Below the pieces are notes generated by a model. That model saw nothing but the letters and a program-made list of their open reading frames with translations. It had not been told where the DNA came from and did no database searches. From assembly GCA_003427395.1 (NCBI GenBank), contig BFEA01001109.1, positions 113,423 through 147,788 on the forward strand: a stretch of 34,366 nucleotides of DNA, in the 5' to 3' direction. Position 1 is the first letter of the stretch, and the number at the start of each line of letters is the position of its first letter. A program made the translations under genes and the position numbers. This document shows, piece after piece, positions 1-10,045 of the stretch. The DNA comes from Chara braunii (lineage: Eukaryota > Streptophyta > Charophyceae > Charales > Characeae).

Positions 1-412
1 ACATCTCAACTTCTTTAAAATCATTTCTCAAACTCTGCTACCTGTCCTGCATAATTTACACTTGTCCATCATTTAAAAAAAAAAAAAAAAAAAAAAAAGG
101 AGAAGAAGGGAAACGGGGGGGAGAAAGGGAAGTAAGGGGCCACTAGCATTCAACAGTAAAGAGGCAGGAAAGCAAGTCATTTCCCTTCACTCTTTGCAAT
201 TATCCGTAATTCAGATTTAGTTATCTAGGACTGGAATTCTCAACTCAGGGCATTGACATCCATTAAGTGTCTTCATAACATAAAAAAAAAAAAAAAGGGT
301 AAACAAGAAGAAAAAAGCAACTAGAACAATAATTTTAACTTTACTAGCTTGTTAAAATCTGGTCCGATGGTATGAGCAGAACCTTTTGTAACTTTTCCTT
401 CTTCTCTTGCAA
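1..412. other. 5' flank of element A, no gene
   Basis: No coding region is visible. The stretch holds a 24-base poly(A) run at 75-98 and a 15-base run at 282-296, with purine-rich sequence after the first. The last 100 bases lead into the Gag start codon at 413 and may be leader sequence of the retroelement. No terminal repeat could be matched here to the right side of the element, so the left boundary is unknown. Confidence 0.5.
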
Positions 413-1341
413 ATGGATCCCCTACTTCTCGCCTATCTGAACGCAATTGGACCCCAATCACTCGTTGGTGCGGAAGTCCTTGCCATCTTGCCCGTTTTTC
501 CCCCTGTTTATGTACAAGTTAAAATTATAGACTGTCTTAACCCAAGGGTTAATCATAATCATCAGCTCCTATTTTTAGTTCAACCCCTTAATTCCCACAC
601 TCATTTCAGAGTTAACGCCTTGGTCATAAAGATAAAAGCACCCAATACCCCACATATTTCTCACCCCCTACCTTCCATTAATCGCCACCCACCACCTTTC
701 AATCCACCTCCTTTCCCAATCAGTCTTCCTCCTCCACCTCAGCTCAACCTACCTTTGCTCTCAGCACCTCCTCCCCATACCAATCACCCTCAACCACCAA
801 CCGCGCAAGCCACTCCTTCCACCTCTGCATCTCAAACAGTCTCTTTGAAGCAGCTCGAGAAACTCAAGGCCCTGGTTATCCAGCAGCAGCAAGAGGCAAC
901 AGCTAGAACAGAAGCCTTCCTAGAGCAACTCACAAAGAAGGACGAGGAAAATCAGACATCCAACGAACTCTACAATAAGTAAGATTCGGAACTACATGCT
1001 ATCAAACTCCGCATCGAGGACAAGTCAACACCTTCGTTTGAGGAACTCCAAACATGGTATAGACTATTTTCAGCACCAGCATGGCATTATCAAGAGGAGG
1101 CGGTCATTCGTTTTTTCACGGTGAACCTTAATTACCACCATTTTCCCTTTGGAAAAGTAATGTGAAGCGACTTCTCTTCTAGACTCAACGTTGTGACCAA
1201 AGACTGCATCGATCACCGAATTCCTAGTGACGTCAAAATGATCATCAACAAGGCTCTCAGGGAAGGATTGGAGCAAGCAATGCCTATCATCCGATCCAAG
1301 TACAACTACTGTTTGAGAATTGCAAGACGAAATGCATCAAG
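413..1341 (+). pseudogene. Element A Gag-like region (exon 1 of gag-RT-RH)
   Basis: Starts at the ATG at 413 (protein start MDPLLLAYLNAIGPQS). The N-terminal 60 residues match the Gag start of element B (MDPWLKTFLGALGPQS), both with a GAE..(A/S)(I/V)LPV(F/L)PP segment. A proline-rich middle (about residues 80-140) and a glutamine/glutamate-rich, probably coiled-coil segment follow. The C-terminal part is homologous to the B region at 10155-10567, including shared (L)NY and NYC patterns. In-frame stops TAA at 980-982 and TGA at 1163-1165 break it. The exon ends at a GTAAGT donor after a conserved R-x-x-x-R tail. No zinc knuckle is seen. The Gag call rests on position and on conservation between the two elements, not on a recognised capsid domain. 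Confidence 0.6.
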
Positions 1342-1448
1342 GTAAGTTCTAAGGGTTGTCGCCCAATTAATTTTCTCGCCCTGGATCGCTAATAGGTCCA
1401 CGCCATTTGCGTTATGGGCTTATCATTATTTTCTCTCTTCTTCAACAG
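1342..1448 (+). other. Spliceosomal intron in gag-RT-RH of element A
   Basis: GTAAGT donor at 1342, pyrimidine-rich tract and CAG acceptor ending at 1448 (107 nt, phase 2). Removing it joins AG to A (Arg) and continues into exon 2, which is homologous to exon 2 of element B. The B intron has the same position and phase, similar length (109 nt) and much shared sequence, including the identical 17-mer GTCCACGCCATTTGCGT at 1396-1412. Confidence 0.7.
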
Positions 1449-3781
1449 ATCTTCCATGCACGATGGAGATTCCTCTGGCTACCGAAAAAAGGAAGACCAC
1501 ATCAAGGCTGAAGATTTCAAGAAATCATCCTCGAAAAGGTAGTATGACAATACCCTGGACAAAGGCTATGACTACAATCGCATTGCAAAGCGTGCTCACC
1601 ACGACACCGACTCCAAGCAGTCTGATGTTACCAAGGCAGTCTCTGCAGTCATCAATCACAAATCAGACTAATCCATCTTCTTTTCCATTCCCGTCAGTGC
1701 CACTCATCCTTTCCAATCTAATCACTCCACCCTCTACTTCAAATCTTCAACTCGCCCTCTTCGCCTTCCAGGAACCTTCTTCCCAGCTCCTCAATCCATA
1801 TAGCTTCTTTGCTGTTTCAACCTCGCACTCCTTTTCGAATTGGTCTCGTTTCCTATCAACCTCCTCAAGAAGATACTCTCATTCTGTTCTACAATGGATT
1901 CGTCACGGTGTGCAACTCAACTTTGTCAGGACCTGGCATATTCCAGTAAAAAAGATCATTGAAGTTCGAAGGATGTCAAAGGGTGTATATTCAGCAGGCC
2001 AATTCAAACGTGTACTCCACTGCGCAAACCCCCCTCCTACCTCGATTCCTAATCACTCTCTCTTACCTCACCACTCTGACTTTATCACCTCCACTGTATC
2101 CCAACTTCTCTCAACTGGAGTCATAGAACCTTCAACTTCACCAATAGTAGTCAACCCTGTCTTTGTCGCAGAAAGCTCATCCAAAACTAGGTTCATTTTG
2201 GACGTCAGATTCGTCATTGACAACCTTTTCATTTCTTTTCCTGAGTTTCATTATGAATCTATTAACGACTTCATTGCCCCCCTTTCCGACACTTCTAATC
2301 AGGACTTTCTTTCTTGTTTCGATATAAAAAATGTTTACTATCGTATTCCCATTAACCCAATCCACAGACCTTACTTAGCCTTTCAATGGAATGACACATA
2401 CTACCAATTCACAACTCTCTGCTTTGGTATCTCAACAACCTGTTGGATCTTTACAACGTTTATCAAGGAAATTATGGCCGAGCTCAGGCTTCGCTGTGTC
2501 TTCATCACCTCTTATATAGATGACTCCGCCCTTGCCAATCCCAATCTCCCTCTTCTAATCTAGCAAACCTTCAACTATGTAGCACTCCTACACAATCTGG
2601 TTTTTTTTCTGAGTCTTCAAAAATACGTTTTCCTCCCAACTCAAGAAATAAGGTTTCTAGGTTTCACTATTGATTCTCACTATAAGCGTGTAAGAGTTCC
2701 CGAAAATAAGGCCGATAAAATACTTCAAACTCCTCACCCTCCAGCAGAACTTAGGCACAGCTTGCGGGAAATACAGGAAAACGTATTTCCCTTACAAGAG
2801 CATTCTTACCAACACCACTTTTCATTTCCTCACTTCACGAATCTATCACCCCCTCCAACTGGGATTCACCGGTTCAAATTTCCCACGATCTTATTTCAGA
2901 CCTTTTTTGGTGGCTATACCATCTTCCTCACCTTCCCGGTCGTCTATGGACCATTCGAAAGACAACCTGCTTAATAGAAACTTACGCCTCCGCTACTGAA
3001 ATCGGTGCAGTCGTTTTTCCAATGCAGGCCCCGCCACTAACCCTAAACGAATGTTTGCCTCAGGATCTCCTTCCAACCTCTTCAACTCATAGAGAACTTT
3101 ATGCTATTTTGCAAACTTTCCTTTTCATCGAAGACAATCATCCTCATCGAGGCGAATGATAGTCAGTCGGCTATCGCTCTTCTCAGTCATCTCCGTTCCT
3201 CCGACCCAGTTTTTAATCCATGGCTTCGCCAAATCGCCTCAGTCCTTCTTCGTCATGACACCGTCCTCTCTCCAATCTGGATTCCCTGATCACTCAATAC
3301 TGTCGCCGACAACCTCTCTAAAACTGAGGACAGTACTGAATGGGGAATCATCGACCATGTTAAGCATATTATCCTTGCTACTATAGAAGCACCAGCCATT
3401 GACCTCTTCGCTTCCGACTATCACCACACTTCATCTATTTTCATCTCTAGGTCTTGGTCCTCTAAAGCCTTTGCTATCGATGCACTCTCACTGGATTTGA
3501 AACTCATTACCTTCCGAACCTTACATATGACTTTTTCCACCCACTTCACTTATTCACCAAGTCTTGTCCCACGCAAACCTTCTTCGGCAAGTTACTTACT
3601 CATTTACCCTTCATCCAATAAAGCAAACTGGCTTCCACGCATCCTTTCACTTGACATTTCTACGAAGTTCGTTATCCCCAAATCCGAATTTTCATGTATA
3701 CCCAGCCTAAGAGTGCATCATTTCTGCCCTAATCCCGCCACCCTAGGACTTTCACTATCTTCTTCACCACTTAACTCCTAG
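1449..3781 (+). pseudogene. Element A reverse transcriptase / RNase H (DIRS type), exon 2
   Basis: The exon begins with a charged segment (..DSSGYRKKEDH..) shared with element B, then a frameshift near 1.65 kb leads into the RT frame. RT motifs follow in order: (T)RFILDVRFV at about 2188-2215, SCFDIKNVYYRIPI at about 2315-2355 (motif A region), QFTTLCFGIS (motif B region), and the catalytic YIDD box at 2513-2524. Downstream is RNase H: an ETYASATEIGAVVF segment near 2980-3020, HRELYAILQTF near 3090, DSQSAIALL near 3160, and WIP followed by ADNLSK at 3278-3320. The DIRS-type tail DLFAS..ALSLDL lies near 3400-3500. Disruptions include the 1.65-kb frameshift, TAG at 2561-2563 (Trp in B), a frameshift near 2.7 kb and TGA at 3287-3289. 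The terminal stop TAG at 3779-3781 overlaps the YR stop. Confidence 0.8.
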
Positions 3782-4908
3782 CTACCGATAGCCTCTCTTG
3801 TCACGCCAATTACCTCTCCTTCTACAGTCTCTCTTTCCGCCACTCCGCGCTTCCAACCTCGCCGCATCCTATAACCATAACGCATAAACGTTCCCACACT
3901 ATTCCATGTCCCTTGACACATCATCTCTCCTAAACTCCAACCTTCCTCTATTCCGGCACGCAACCCCCCTATGCGAAATCTATGACCACTCTCACCTTCA
4001 AACACTCCCGCTTCTCCAAACCACTTCTCTATGCGCTTATTGAAAGCCCCACCACCAAGTGGACTGCTCCCTCTTCTGGCTCGAAATAGGTATCCCTTTC
4101 GCACATCCACACCTACTTCTCGTACGACAAAATCATAACTAGAAGAATCCCTAAAAATGTTTCTCCCTCATCATTGGGTTCTCTTAACCGAATAAGGAAT
4201 CGACCGCCATGTCTGTCAGTCTTTGTATACCCGGGTCTTACTTCTAACTTCGCCATATCTATCTCTGTGAATTGTAAACGAAGACCCTCACAACACCGTT
4301 GCCAACTTTCCCACATGTACAAGAACATTGCCGCGTCTCGAAAAGTCTCTGCCTCACGCATTTTCTTCAAAATCTTCACCTTATTTCAAATATACCTTAT
4401 CACAATCAGGAGTTTCTCCCATCCCAGTGGGCGTGCAGACTCTTCAACCACACCTCGACTCAAAGCGTACTCCGGGTATGATTTCTTAAAAATCTTCACC
4501 CAACCACTCTGGCACAGATCATCACCTTCTTCTCGCCTTAGGAGACGGAAGCTTCCACTCAAACAATTGATAACCGCATCAACAGTTCATGGAGAAACCA
4601 TCGGTTCCCCCTCATTGTCAGTAGTCCGACACCTACTCTCTATTTCCACTAACCATTGATTACTAAGAAAGGACAACACATCCAAATCATTACATGTCAT
4701 GCAACTTCTTCCAACTTTGTTTCTTTCAAGCCATTCATTTAACCCAAGGAGGAGTTTCTGCATCCCATTCCGCCATCGCTTCCCCAAGATGAATTCTTCA
4801 ATCAATTGGCTGCTCCATTCTAGACCTGCCTGGTAAGTTTCCACTATCTCCGGTGTTGCTCGCTACTGACGCCAGCTCCCATCACTCATCCGCTCGTTCC
4901 ACCACTCC
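3778..4908 (-). pseudogene. Element A tyrosine recombinase, main exon
   Basis: Catalyses strand exchange for insertion of the circular DNA intermediate in DIRS-order elements. On the minus strand the exon starts at 4908, after a CTTGCAG acceptor. N-terminal residues WWNERMSD and GLEWSS (4.8-4.9 kb) match element B. The box-I region WESWQR..EGLRL lies at about 4.3 kb and PGYTKTDRHGGRF at about 4.2 kb. The HxxR motif (HRFR, followed by IGGLRAG) is at 3984-3973 and the putative catalytic Tyr, in the MRYGY segment, is near 3880. Stops occur at 4865-4863 (TAG), 4587, 4380 and 4113, and a frameshift near 4.12 kb separates the last 110 codons. The gene converges on RT/RNase H and shares a CTAG stop overlap with it. 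Confidence 0.75.
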
Positions 4909-5326
4909 CTGCAAGATGACAAGTCACTTGTGGGATGATGGGGGGATTCGGGATGGTCGAGGAGGTGTGGGGGCCTGCGGCCTAACTCTATGACTCCCTT
5001 TTGAGTGATCTGGCATCATCTATGGTTCATTCATTTTTCATTTTATCTGGAGCAGGCCTGGACAACAACTCACCAACAACGGGTTCTGCGGCTAGTGGCA
5101 ACTCCCTCGACCTACGTCCTCATCTCCAAGACTGTTTGACGTACACCGATTTCAGGATTTTATTTTTCTTTCTCACTTATTCAGTCTTTTCATCTCGGTC
5201 GATTTTCATCATCTACGATTGTGACTTCTATGGATCCTACCAGTTTTTCAGTTTTTAAGATCTACGGCACGAGCACTTTCTACACTCGAGATCTTCGGCC
5301 TTTCGGAAGGGACCAGTGGGACTTAC
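4909..5326 (-). other. Putative intron of the element A YR gene, containing repeat P1
   Basis: On the minus strand a GTAAGT donor begins at 5326 and a CTTGCAG acceptor ends at 4909 (418 nt, phase 2). Splicing joins ..LLPAG to EWWNERMSD. The same junction and phase are found in element B (intron 6187-6630). The intron contains the P1 copy of an 89-bp repeat. Confidence 0.6.
4977..5065 (+). repeat. Repeat P, copy 1 (direct pair with 5603-5691)
   Basis: An 89-bp segment starting GCGGCCTAACTCTATGACTC and ending GGCCTGGACAA recurs almost unchanged 626 bp downstream. Reverse-complement relatives lie at 5845-5932 and 6481-6574 in element B. It falls inside the YR intron of element A. Confidence 0.85.
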
Positions 5327-5488
5327 CCGGCAGGAAGCAGTCCCTCAGTGGTCCGGCCTCCACTATCTCCAGTCGCGGCGAGAGTATATGTAACCGGCGC
5401 AGGACCGGTCACAGTCGGCTGAGTCAACTCGCGCTGCCCGCTTTTTGGATTTCTTCCGCCCACTGCCTCGCCCTTTGCGTATGCGAAT
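5327..5488 (-). pseudogene. Element A upstream exon of the YR gene
   Basis: On the minus strand an exon-like segment of 162 bp is bounded by a CTTGCAG acceptor and a GTAAGT donor. It is open and encodes about 54 residues starting FAYAKGEAVGGRNPKSG, with a central PTVTGPAPVTYTL motif and ending GLLPAG. Two further copies (6028-6186 and 19606-19764) keep both splice sites and the protein pattern VTG-x-x-PVTYT. The donor phase fits the recombinase exon exactly. The sequence looks conserved by selection, but I recognise no domain. The acceptor implies at least one more exon upstream, which I could not locate. Confidence 0.6.
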
Positions 5489-5602
5489 CTGCAAGTCACA
5501 TCAAGCAAGTTAGCCAGACGGTCGGAGGACAGGTCGTTTTTCATCGCCTATTTTAGCGAAGCGGCCCCACCCACCCTTGATATTCCCGCGGTGTGTGGGT
5601 TT

Positions 5603-5691
5603 GCGGCCCAACTCTATGACTCCCTTCTGAGTGATCTGACATGATCTATGGTTCATTCATTTTTCATTTTATCTGGAGCAGGCCTGGACAA
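5603..5691 (+). repeat. Repeat P, copy 2
   Basis: Same length as copy 1 at 4977-5065 with only a handful of differences. The pair spans a 626-bp tandem unit made of P plus the YR upstream-exon module. Confidence 0.85.
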
Positions 5692-5844
5692 TAGCTTCAG
5701 TACTCTCACGACCTGCGCCTTCCAGGCCTTGGTTTCCCGCAACATTCATTCTGAACGCGAACCTGCGCGCATGCCACACAAGGGTCAGGTCTTTTCAGAG
5801 GTCAAGTCCTTTCTTTCGCCTTGATTTGGTGAGGGGATTCCCAT
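5692..5844. repeat. Centre of symmetry between elements A and B; partial inverted R module
   Basis: Around 5750-5830 the sequence CGAACCTGCG...ACACAAGGGTCAGGTC matches the reverse complement of the start of the R module (5990-6035). This is a truncated inverted R fragment next to P2. The boundary between elements A and B must lie here, but no terminus or target duplication is clear. Confidence 0.5.
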
Positions 5845-5932
5845 GACTGTTCCAAATAAAATAGAATAAGGTGGAGCCGAAGATGATGCCAGATCTCATG
5901 AGTCAGGAAGATGGGCTGCAGGCCCGCACACC
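5845..5932 (-). repeat. Repeat P, copy 3 (inverted)
   Basis: Runs from GACTGTTCCAAATAAAAT to GGCCCGCACACC and recurs 636 bp downstream at 6481-6574. Its reverse complement matches the core GATCTGGCATCATCT and the GGGCCTGC(A/G)GCC end of P copy 1. Confidence 0.75.
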
Positions 5933-5964
5933 GTGGGAAAATCGAGGGCGGGTGGGGCCGCTTC

Positions 5965-6481
5965 GCCAAAAGGCGAGGAGAATCGACTCACACTCCGAAG
6001 GACCTGACCCCTTGTGTGCCTGCGCAGGTTCGCATATGCGATGAGTGCTGCAGGCGGACGCAACCTGGAGGGCGCAGCACGAGAGCAAACGCAAGCTGTG
6101 GTGACAGGCCAGAGCCCTGTCACTTATACTATGTCTGGCCAAGGCATTGGGACCACTCCGGTTGGCGAGACCATTCTTCAACCTGGGTGAGTGTCACGCT
6201 TCCCGCTGGGACTCCATAGGACTAAAAATGGTCCTCCGTAGATGTTGCGAAATTGGCTGAATGTTGTTGATCGTGAAAAAATAACCTGAAGTCCGAAAAT
6301 AAATTCTTGTAGAGTCATAGATTGTGGAATTGCATGGTTGAGATCGCATCGGATTCAGATGCCCAGAACTTGAACCAACCAGAGGTGCCAACCGGAAAAC
6401 CGAGCGGTTGGGTCCGAAATTGTTGCTGCAAACCCCTTGAATTATCAGGCCCCCTCTTGACTTGGCACGTTGCTTCCCAGG
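5965..6481 (+). repeat. R module, copy 1 (517 bp), carrying the YR upstream exon
   Basis: Starts GCCAAAAGGCGAGGAG and ends at TTCCCAGG. A near-identical copy of exactly the same length lies in direct orientation at 19543-20059, and a diverged inverted relative lies between P1 and P2. It contains exon 6028-6186 and most of the following intron. Confidence 0.9.
6028..6186 (+). pseudogene. Element B upstream exon of the YR gene
   Basis: The 159-bp segment has a GCGCAG acceptor and a GTGAGT donor and is open, encoding about 53 residues: start FAYAMSAAGGRNLEGAAREQ, centre VTGQSPVTYTM, end GETILQPG. It splices in phase 2 onto 6631 to give ..QPG-EWWNERMSD, the same junction as in element A. It has no stop codons, unlike the recombinase exon downstream. 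No known domain is recognised. Confidence 0.6.
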
Positions 6482-6630
6482 ACTGTTTCAAATAAAATAA
6501 AATAAGGTGGAGCCGAAGATGATGCCAGATCTCATGAGAGTGAGTCAGGAAGATGGGCCGCAGACCCGCACACCTCCTAATCTGCCCCACATCTCTCCAT
6601 TGTCTCGCAAGTGACTCCGTCTTCTTGCAG
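6187..6630 (+). other. Putative intron of the element B YR gene, containing repeat P4
   Basis: GTGAGT donor at 6187 and a pyrimidine-rich CTTCTTGCAG acceptor ending at 6630 (444 nt). The matching intron in element A is 418 nt and also holds a P repeat. Confidence 0.55.
6481..6574 (-). repeat. Repeat P, copy 4 (inverted)
   Basis: Direct repeat of 5845-5932, with a few extra bases in the AATAAAATAA run and an inserted GAGTGA. It lies inside the YR intron of element B, as P1 does in element A. Confidence 0.75.
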
Positions 6631-7879
6631 GGAATGGTGGAATGAGCGAATGAGTGATGGAGGTTTGAGGTAGAAGCGAGCAACTCCCGCGGTTGAAGGA
6701 ACATACACAGGAGGTCTTAAATGGAGTAGTGCCATAATCAGTGAGTTTGGAGCTGCAAGGCGCTGGAAGAATGGAATGAAGAAGATGTTGCTTGCCTTAA
6801 ATGAATGGCTTAAACGTAATGAAGTTGGAAGAAGTTGCATGAGCTGCTGCGATCTTCACATCTTGTCGTTCCTGAGTGGTCAATGGTTGGTTGAAATCGA
6901 GAGTCGATGCTGAACTTCAGACGCAGAGGGTCTTCCGATGGTGTTACCTTCCACAGTTGATGCCGTGGTAAACTACTTGAGTGGGTGTTTCCGGCTGTTA
7001 GGCAGAGAGGGAAAGAATGATCCATGCCAGAGCAGTAGGGTGGAAGTGTTAAGGAGATCGTATCGGGATTATAGTTTACAGAGAGGCGTAATTGAGGAAT
7101 TCGCTCGTCCAATGCAATGGGAGAAACTGAAAGTAGTGATGAAGTATATACGAGAAAAAGTAAAGGTTATGACGGGTTATACAGAGGTACAGGCTTATGG
7201 AGATGGTGGTGCCTTTCTTTATTTGTGGGAGAGTTGGCAGCGATATGGGGAGGGGTTGAGGCTTCGGAATAAGGAGATTGACATTGAGCGAGGGGTTGTG
7301 CGTCCTGGGTACACAAAGACCGACCGGCAAGGCGGAAGGTTTATGATACGGTTGCGAGATCAAAGAAGTGAATAGGAGACGTTCCCGGGATGGTTGCCAG
7401 AGATGATGACTAGTCATAAGCGAGTGGGCCAGGATTTACAAAGTGGTTATCTGTTCCGACCAGTGCGCGGGGATGAACCAATGAGTGGGGGGGGGTTTAA
7501 TAAGCGGATAGAAAAGTGGTTTGAAGCAGCTTGGGTGTTTTAGGGGGAGAGTGGTCATAGTTTTCGGATAGGTGGGGTGCAAGCGGGAATAGAGGAAGGT
7601 TGAAGTTTGGGAGAGATGATGCAATAGGGCACGTGGAGTCAGGTGAGTACCTTTATGCGTTATGGGTATGAGATGAAGCGGGGGTGGAAGCGGAAGAGTG
7701 AGGGGCAGTTAAGGGAGGATGAACATTGTCGCCAAGCCAAGGACTGCAGGGTTGGGGACGAGACGGTTGACGCGGGGGCAGGGGAGGCAGGAGAAAGGGG
7801 AGGTGGCGATAGTGAATCGATCAGTAATATTGAGTTCGAAAATACGGGGATACCAGGAAGCCTTCTTGGAGTCGGGTAA
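6631..7879 (+). pseudogene. Element B tyrosine recombinase, main exon
   Basis: A single reading frame runs from the acceptor to 7879 with no net frameshift. It carries WWNERMSDG, GLKWSS, NEWLKRNEVGRSC, WEKLKVVMKYI, the box-I region WESWQRYGEGLRL (about 7225-7263), PGYTKTDRQGGRF, the HxxR motif HSFR at 7556-7567 and a tyrosine in STFMRYGY near 7660. Six in-frame stops break it: TAG 6671, TGA 6911, TAG 7373, TAG 7541, TGA 7601 (Trp in A) and TAG 7625. The absence of frameshifts suggests decay by point mutation. The last 170 bp overlap the 3' end of RT/RNase H on the other strand. Confidence 0.75.
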
Positions 7880-10045
7880 GATGAGGAGGTAAGGAGCAGG
7901 GCTAGCACTTATCTTAGAGAGTACCTGATGAAGGAGCACTGTAGCAGGAAAGACATATCTGTAGGGGAGAGAAGGTAGTGAATTCCAATCAAGAGAGAGG
8001 GCGTCGATAAGGGAAGCTTTGACTGACCAGTCTCTTGAGATAAAAGTGGGGCAGACATGGTGGAAATCAGATGCGAAGAGGTCTATAATTGGTAATCCAA
8101 GTTTTGCGAAGATGGGGCGCTTGATGTGATTGGCAAGACCGCAATCTGTATTATCCTCTGTTTTGGAGAGTGAATCAACGTCTAAATTGAGGAATCATGG
8201 AATCCAAATTGGGTACAAGAGCGCATCAAAGGAAATTAGAAAAGAGGCTATATCCCTTAGCCAGAGGTTGAAATCCTGATGAGTAGATTTCATCTTGGAG
8301 AGGAGGTGTGAGGTGGCTTGACTGTTCGTATGAAGTCTGATAGAGGCAGAATGAAGAAGATGAGGATAAGAGGTGGCAAGAAATATAAAGGTTTCAAGGA
8401 TTACAAAGAGTTCTCTGTGAGTGGAAAAAGATTGAAGAAGGTGAGGTGGAAGACATTGGTTTAGAAAGAGTGTTTCCGCGTTGATGGGGTGGATGATTGC
8501 TGCAATTTGGAGAGCAAGGCATCAGTGAAAATTGAAAGTGTTGGGGGGCGGACGGTCCAGAGTCTCCCTGGGAGGTGTGGTAGATGAATAACCCACCAGA
8601 GAAGGTCGTTGACGAGGTCGGAGGAAATCGTTACTAGAGAATCCCAGTTAGATGAAGAGATGGTGTCATATAGCGAGGAGAGATACAAAAGGGTGGGGAG
8701 GAAGACTCTCACAAGTGATGCTAACTTAGCGGCGAGTTTGGCAAAAGTTCTTCTAGAGTTGATGGAATTGGAGTCCTGAATAAGGTTGAGAATCTTAGTT
8801 ACCTTGTTCTCGGGCACCTTAATGCGTTTGTTGTAAGAATCTATGATGAAGCCCAAGAAACGAATAGATTGAGAGGGCAGGAAAGAACATTTATGAAGGC
8901 TAACGAAAAAAACAAGGTTGTGTAGGAGGGCATCATAATTGAAGGTTTGCCAGATGAGAGTTGGCATGTTAGTGTGACCAAGCGCTGAGTCGTCAATATA
9001 TGAGGCAATATGGACCTTGCGGAGGCGTATTTCTGCCATTACCTCCTGCATGATTGTTGTGAAGATCCAGCATACCGATAAGATGCCGAAGAAGAGAGTT
9101 GTAAATTGGTAGGTGGTGCCGTTCCATTGGAAAGCTAGGTAGGGACGAAAAAGTGGGTGGACAGGGATGTGATAGTAGTCGTTCTTTATGTCGAAGCAGG
9201 TGAGGAAGTCTTGCGTAGGTGAACCGGATAGGTGTGCGGTTAGGTCGTCGATTGTTTCGTAGTGAAAATTTGGGAAGGTGACAAACAAGTTGACAAAGCG
9301 TACGTCGAGAATGAATCTTGTCTAAGATGAACTCTCAATTGCGAATACAGGGTTAATAACGATAGGATTGAGAAAAGGTATTATGAACTTTGAAGAAAGT
9401 AGTTGAGTTATAGTTGAGGAGATGAAGTCACGGTGATGAGGTGGGTTGCTATGGTTAGGGATACGGAGTGGAGGGGGTGAGGTGCGGCGCAAAGCTTTTT
9501 TGAAAGAAGAGGCAGCGAGTACCTTCCTTACCATCCGGCGGACCTCTATCATCTTTGAGGTTGGGATATGCGATGTACCTTTAAACTTAAGTCGAACACC
9601 GTGCAGGATCCATTGGAGAACAAAATGGGAAAACCTTCTAGAGTTGGGGGAGAGAAGGAGAGATCAGTTATAAAAGTGGTGAGATGTTGAGGCTACAAAG
9701 AAGTTATCAGGGCTGCGGAGCCAAGAGGCGGGTTCCTGAAGAGCGAAAAGAGCCAAGCGGAGATCCTAAGAAGAATGGGTGGTTAAGAGATTGCTAAGAA
9801 TCGTTGGGATGGAGAGAATCGGGAAGGGGGAATTAGGTTCCTGATCAGGCAGAGTTATTGGGTGTGGTATGAGCTGGTTATGTTGGTCAGTGAAAGCGTT
9901 CTTGGAAACGCGGAAGTAGTCATAGCCTCGGTCCTTGTCATCCTCGTAATGACGCTTGGAGGAGTATGACTTTTTGTGATCATCAGACTTGGAATGCTCC
10001 TCCTTCTTACGATAAGAGGATGAGTCAGCTTCGGATATTCCCAAC
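7709..10045 (-). pseudogene. Element B reverse transcriptase / RNase H (DIRS type), exon 2
   Basis: The better preserved RT of the pair. Exon 2 starts at 10045 with LGISEADSSSYRKKEEH and stays in one frame into the RT. Motifs: TRFILDVRFVN at about 9320-9290, LTCFDIKNDYYHIPVHP at about 9200, QFTTLFFGIL, the catalytic YIDD at 9000-8989, and a thumb/connection region with FLGFIIDSYNKRIKVPENK at about 8870-8810. RNase H includes HRELFVILETF, WIP then LSKTEDN (about 8200-8140), and DLFAS..ALSLDWNSLP near 8085-7990. Stops are near 9766, near 9672, at 9324-9322, 8461 and 8197-8195, with one frameshift near 8.43 kb. In B, Gag exon 1, exon 2 and RT share a frame across the intron, implying a single Gag-RT-RH polyprotein. 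Confidence 0.8.

Larger units (their letters stand above)
300..5844 (+). mobile_element. Element A: DIRS-order (Kangaroo-like) tyrosine-recombinase retrotransposon, degenerate
   Basis: The element carries Gag, a DIRS-type reverse transcriptase/RNase H on + and a tyrosine recombinase on -, meeting tail to tail at 3778-3781. There is no DDE integrase, protease or LTR, which fits the DIRS order, whose members integrate through a YR. Reverse orientation of the YR relative to RT is, from memory, also reported for Kangaroo of Volvox. Premature stops and frameshifts in all parts show that it is dead. A second, diverged element (B) lies inverted at 5.8-12.4 kb. Outer boundaries are estimates: the right limit is set at the centre of symmetry between the two repeat clusters, and the left limit is arbitrary. 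Confidence 0.75.

Noticed and set aside
3287-8197. Variant genetic code reading stop codons as amino acids
   Set aside because: TAA, TAG and TGA all occur as interruptions at mostly different sites, along with frameshifts in A. The oleosin ends at an ordinary TGA. Simple decay explains it.
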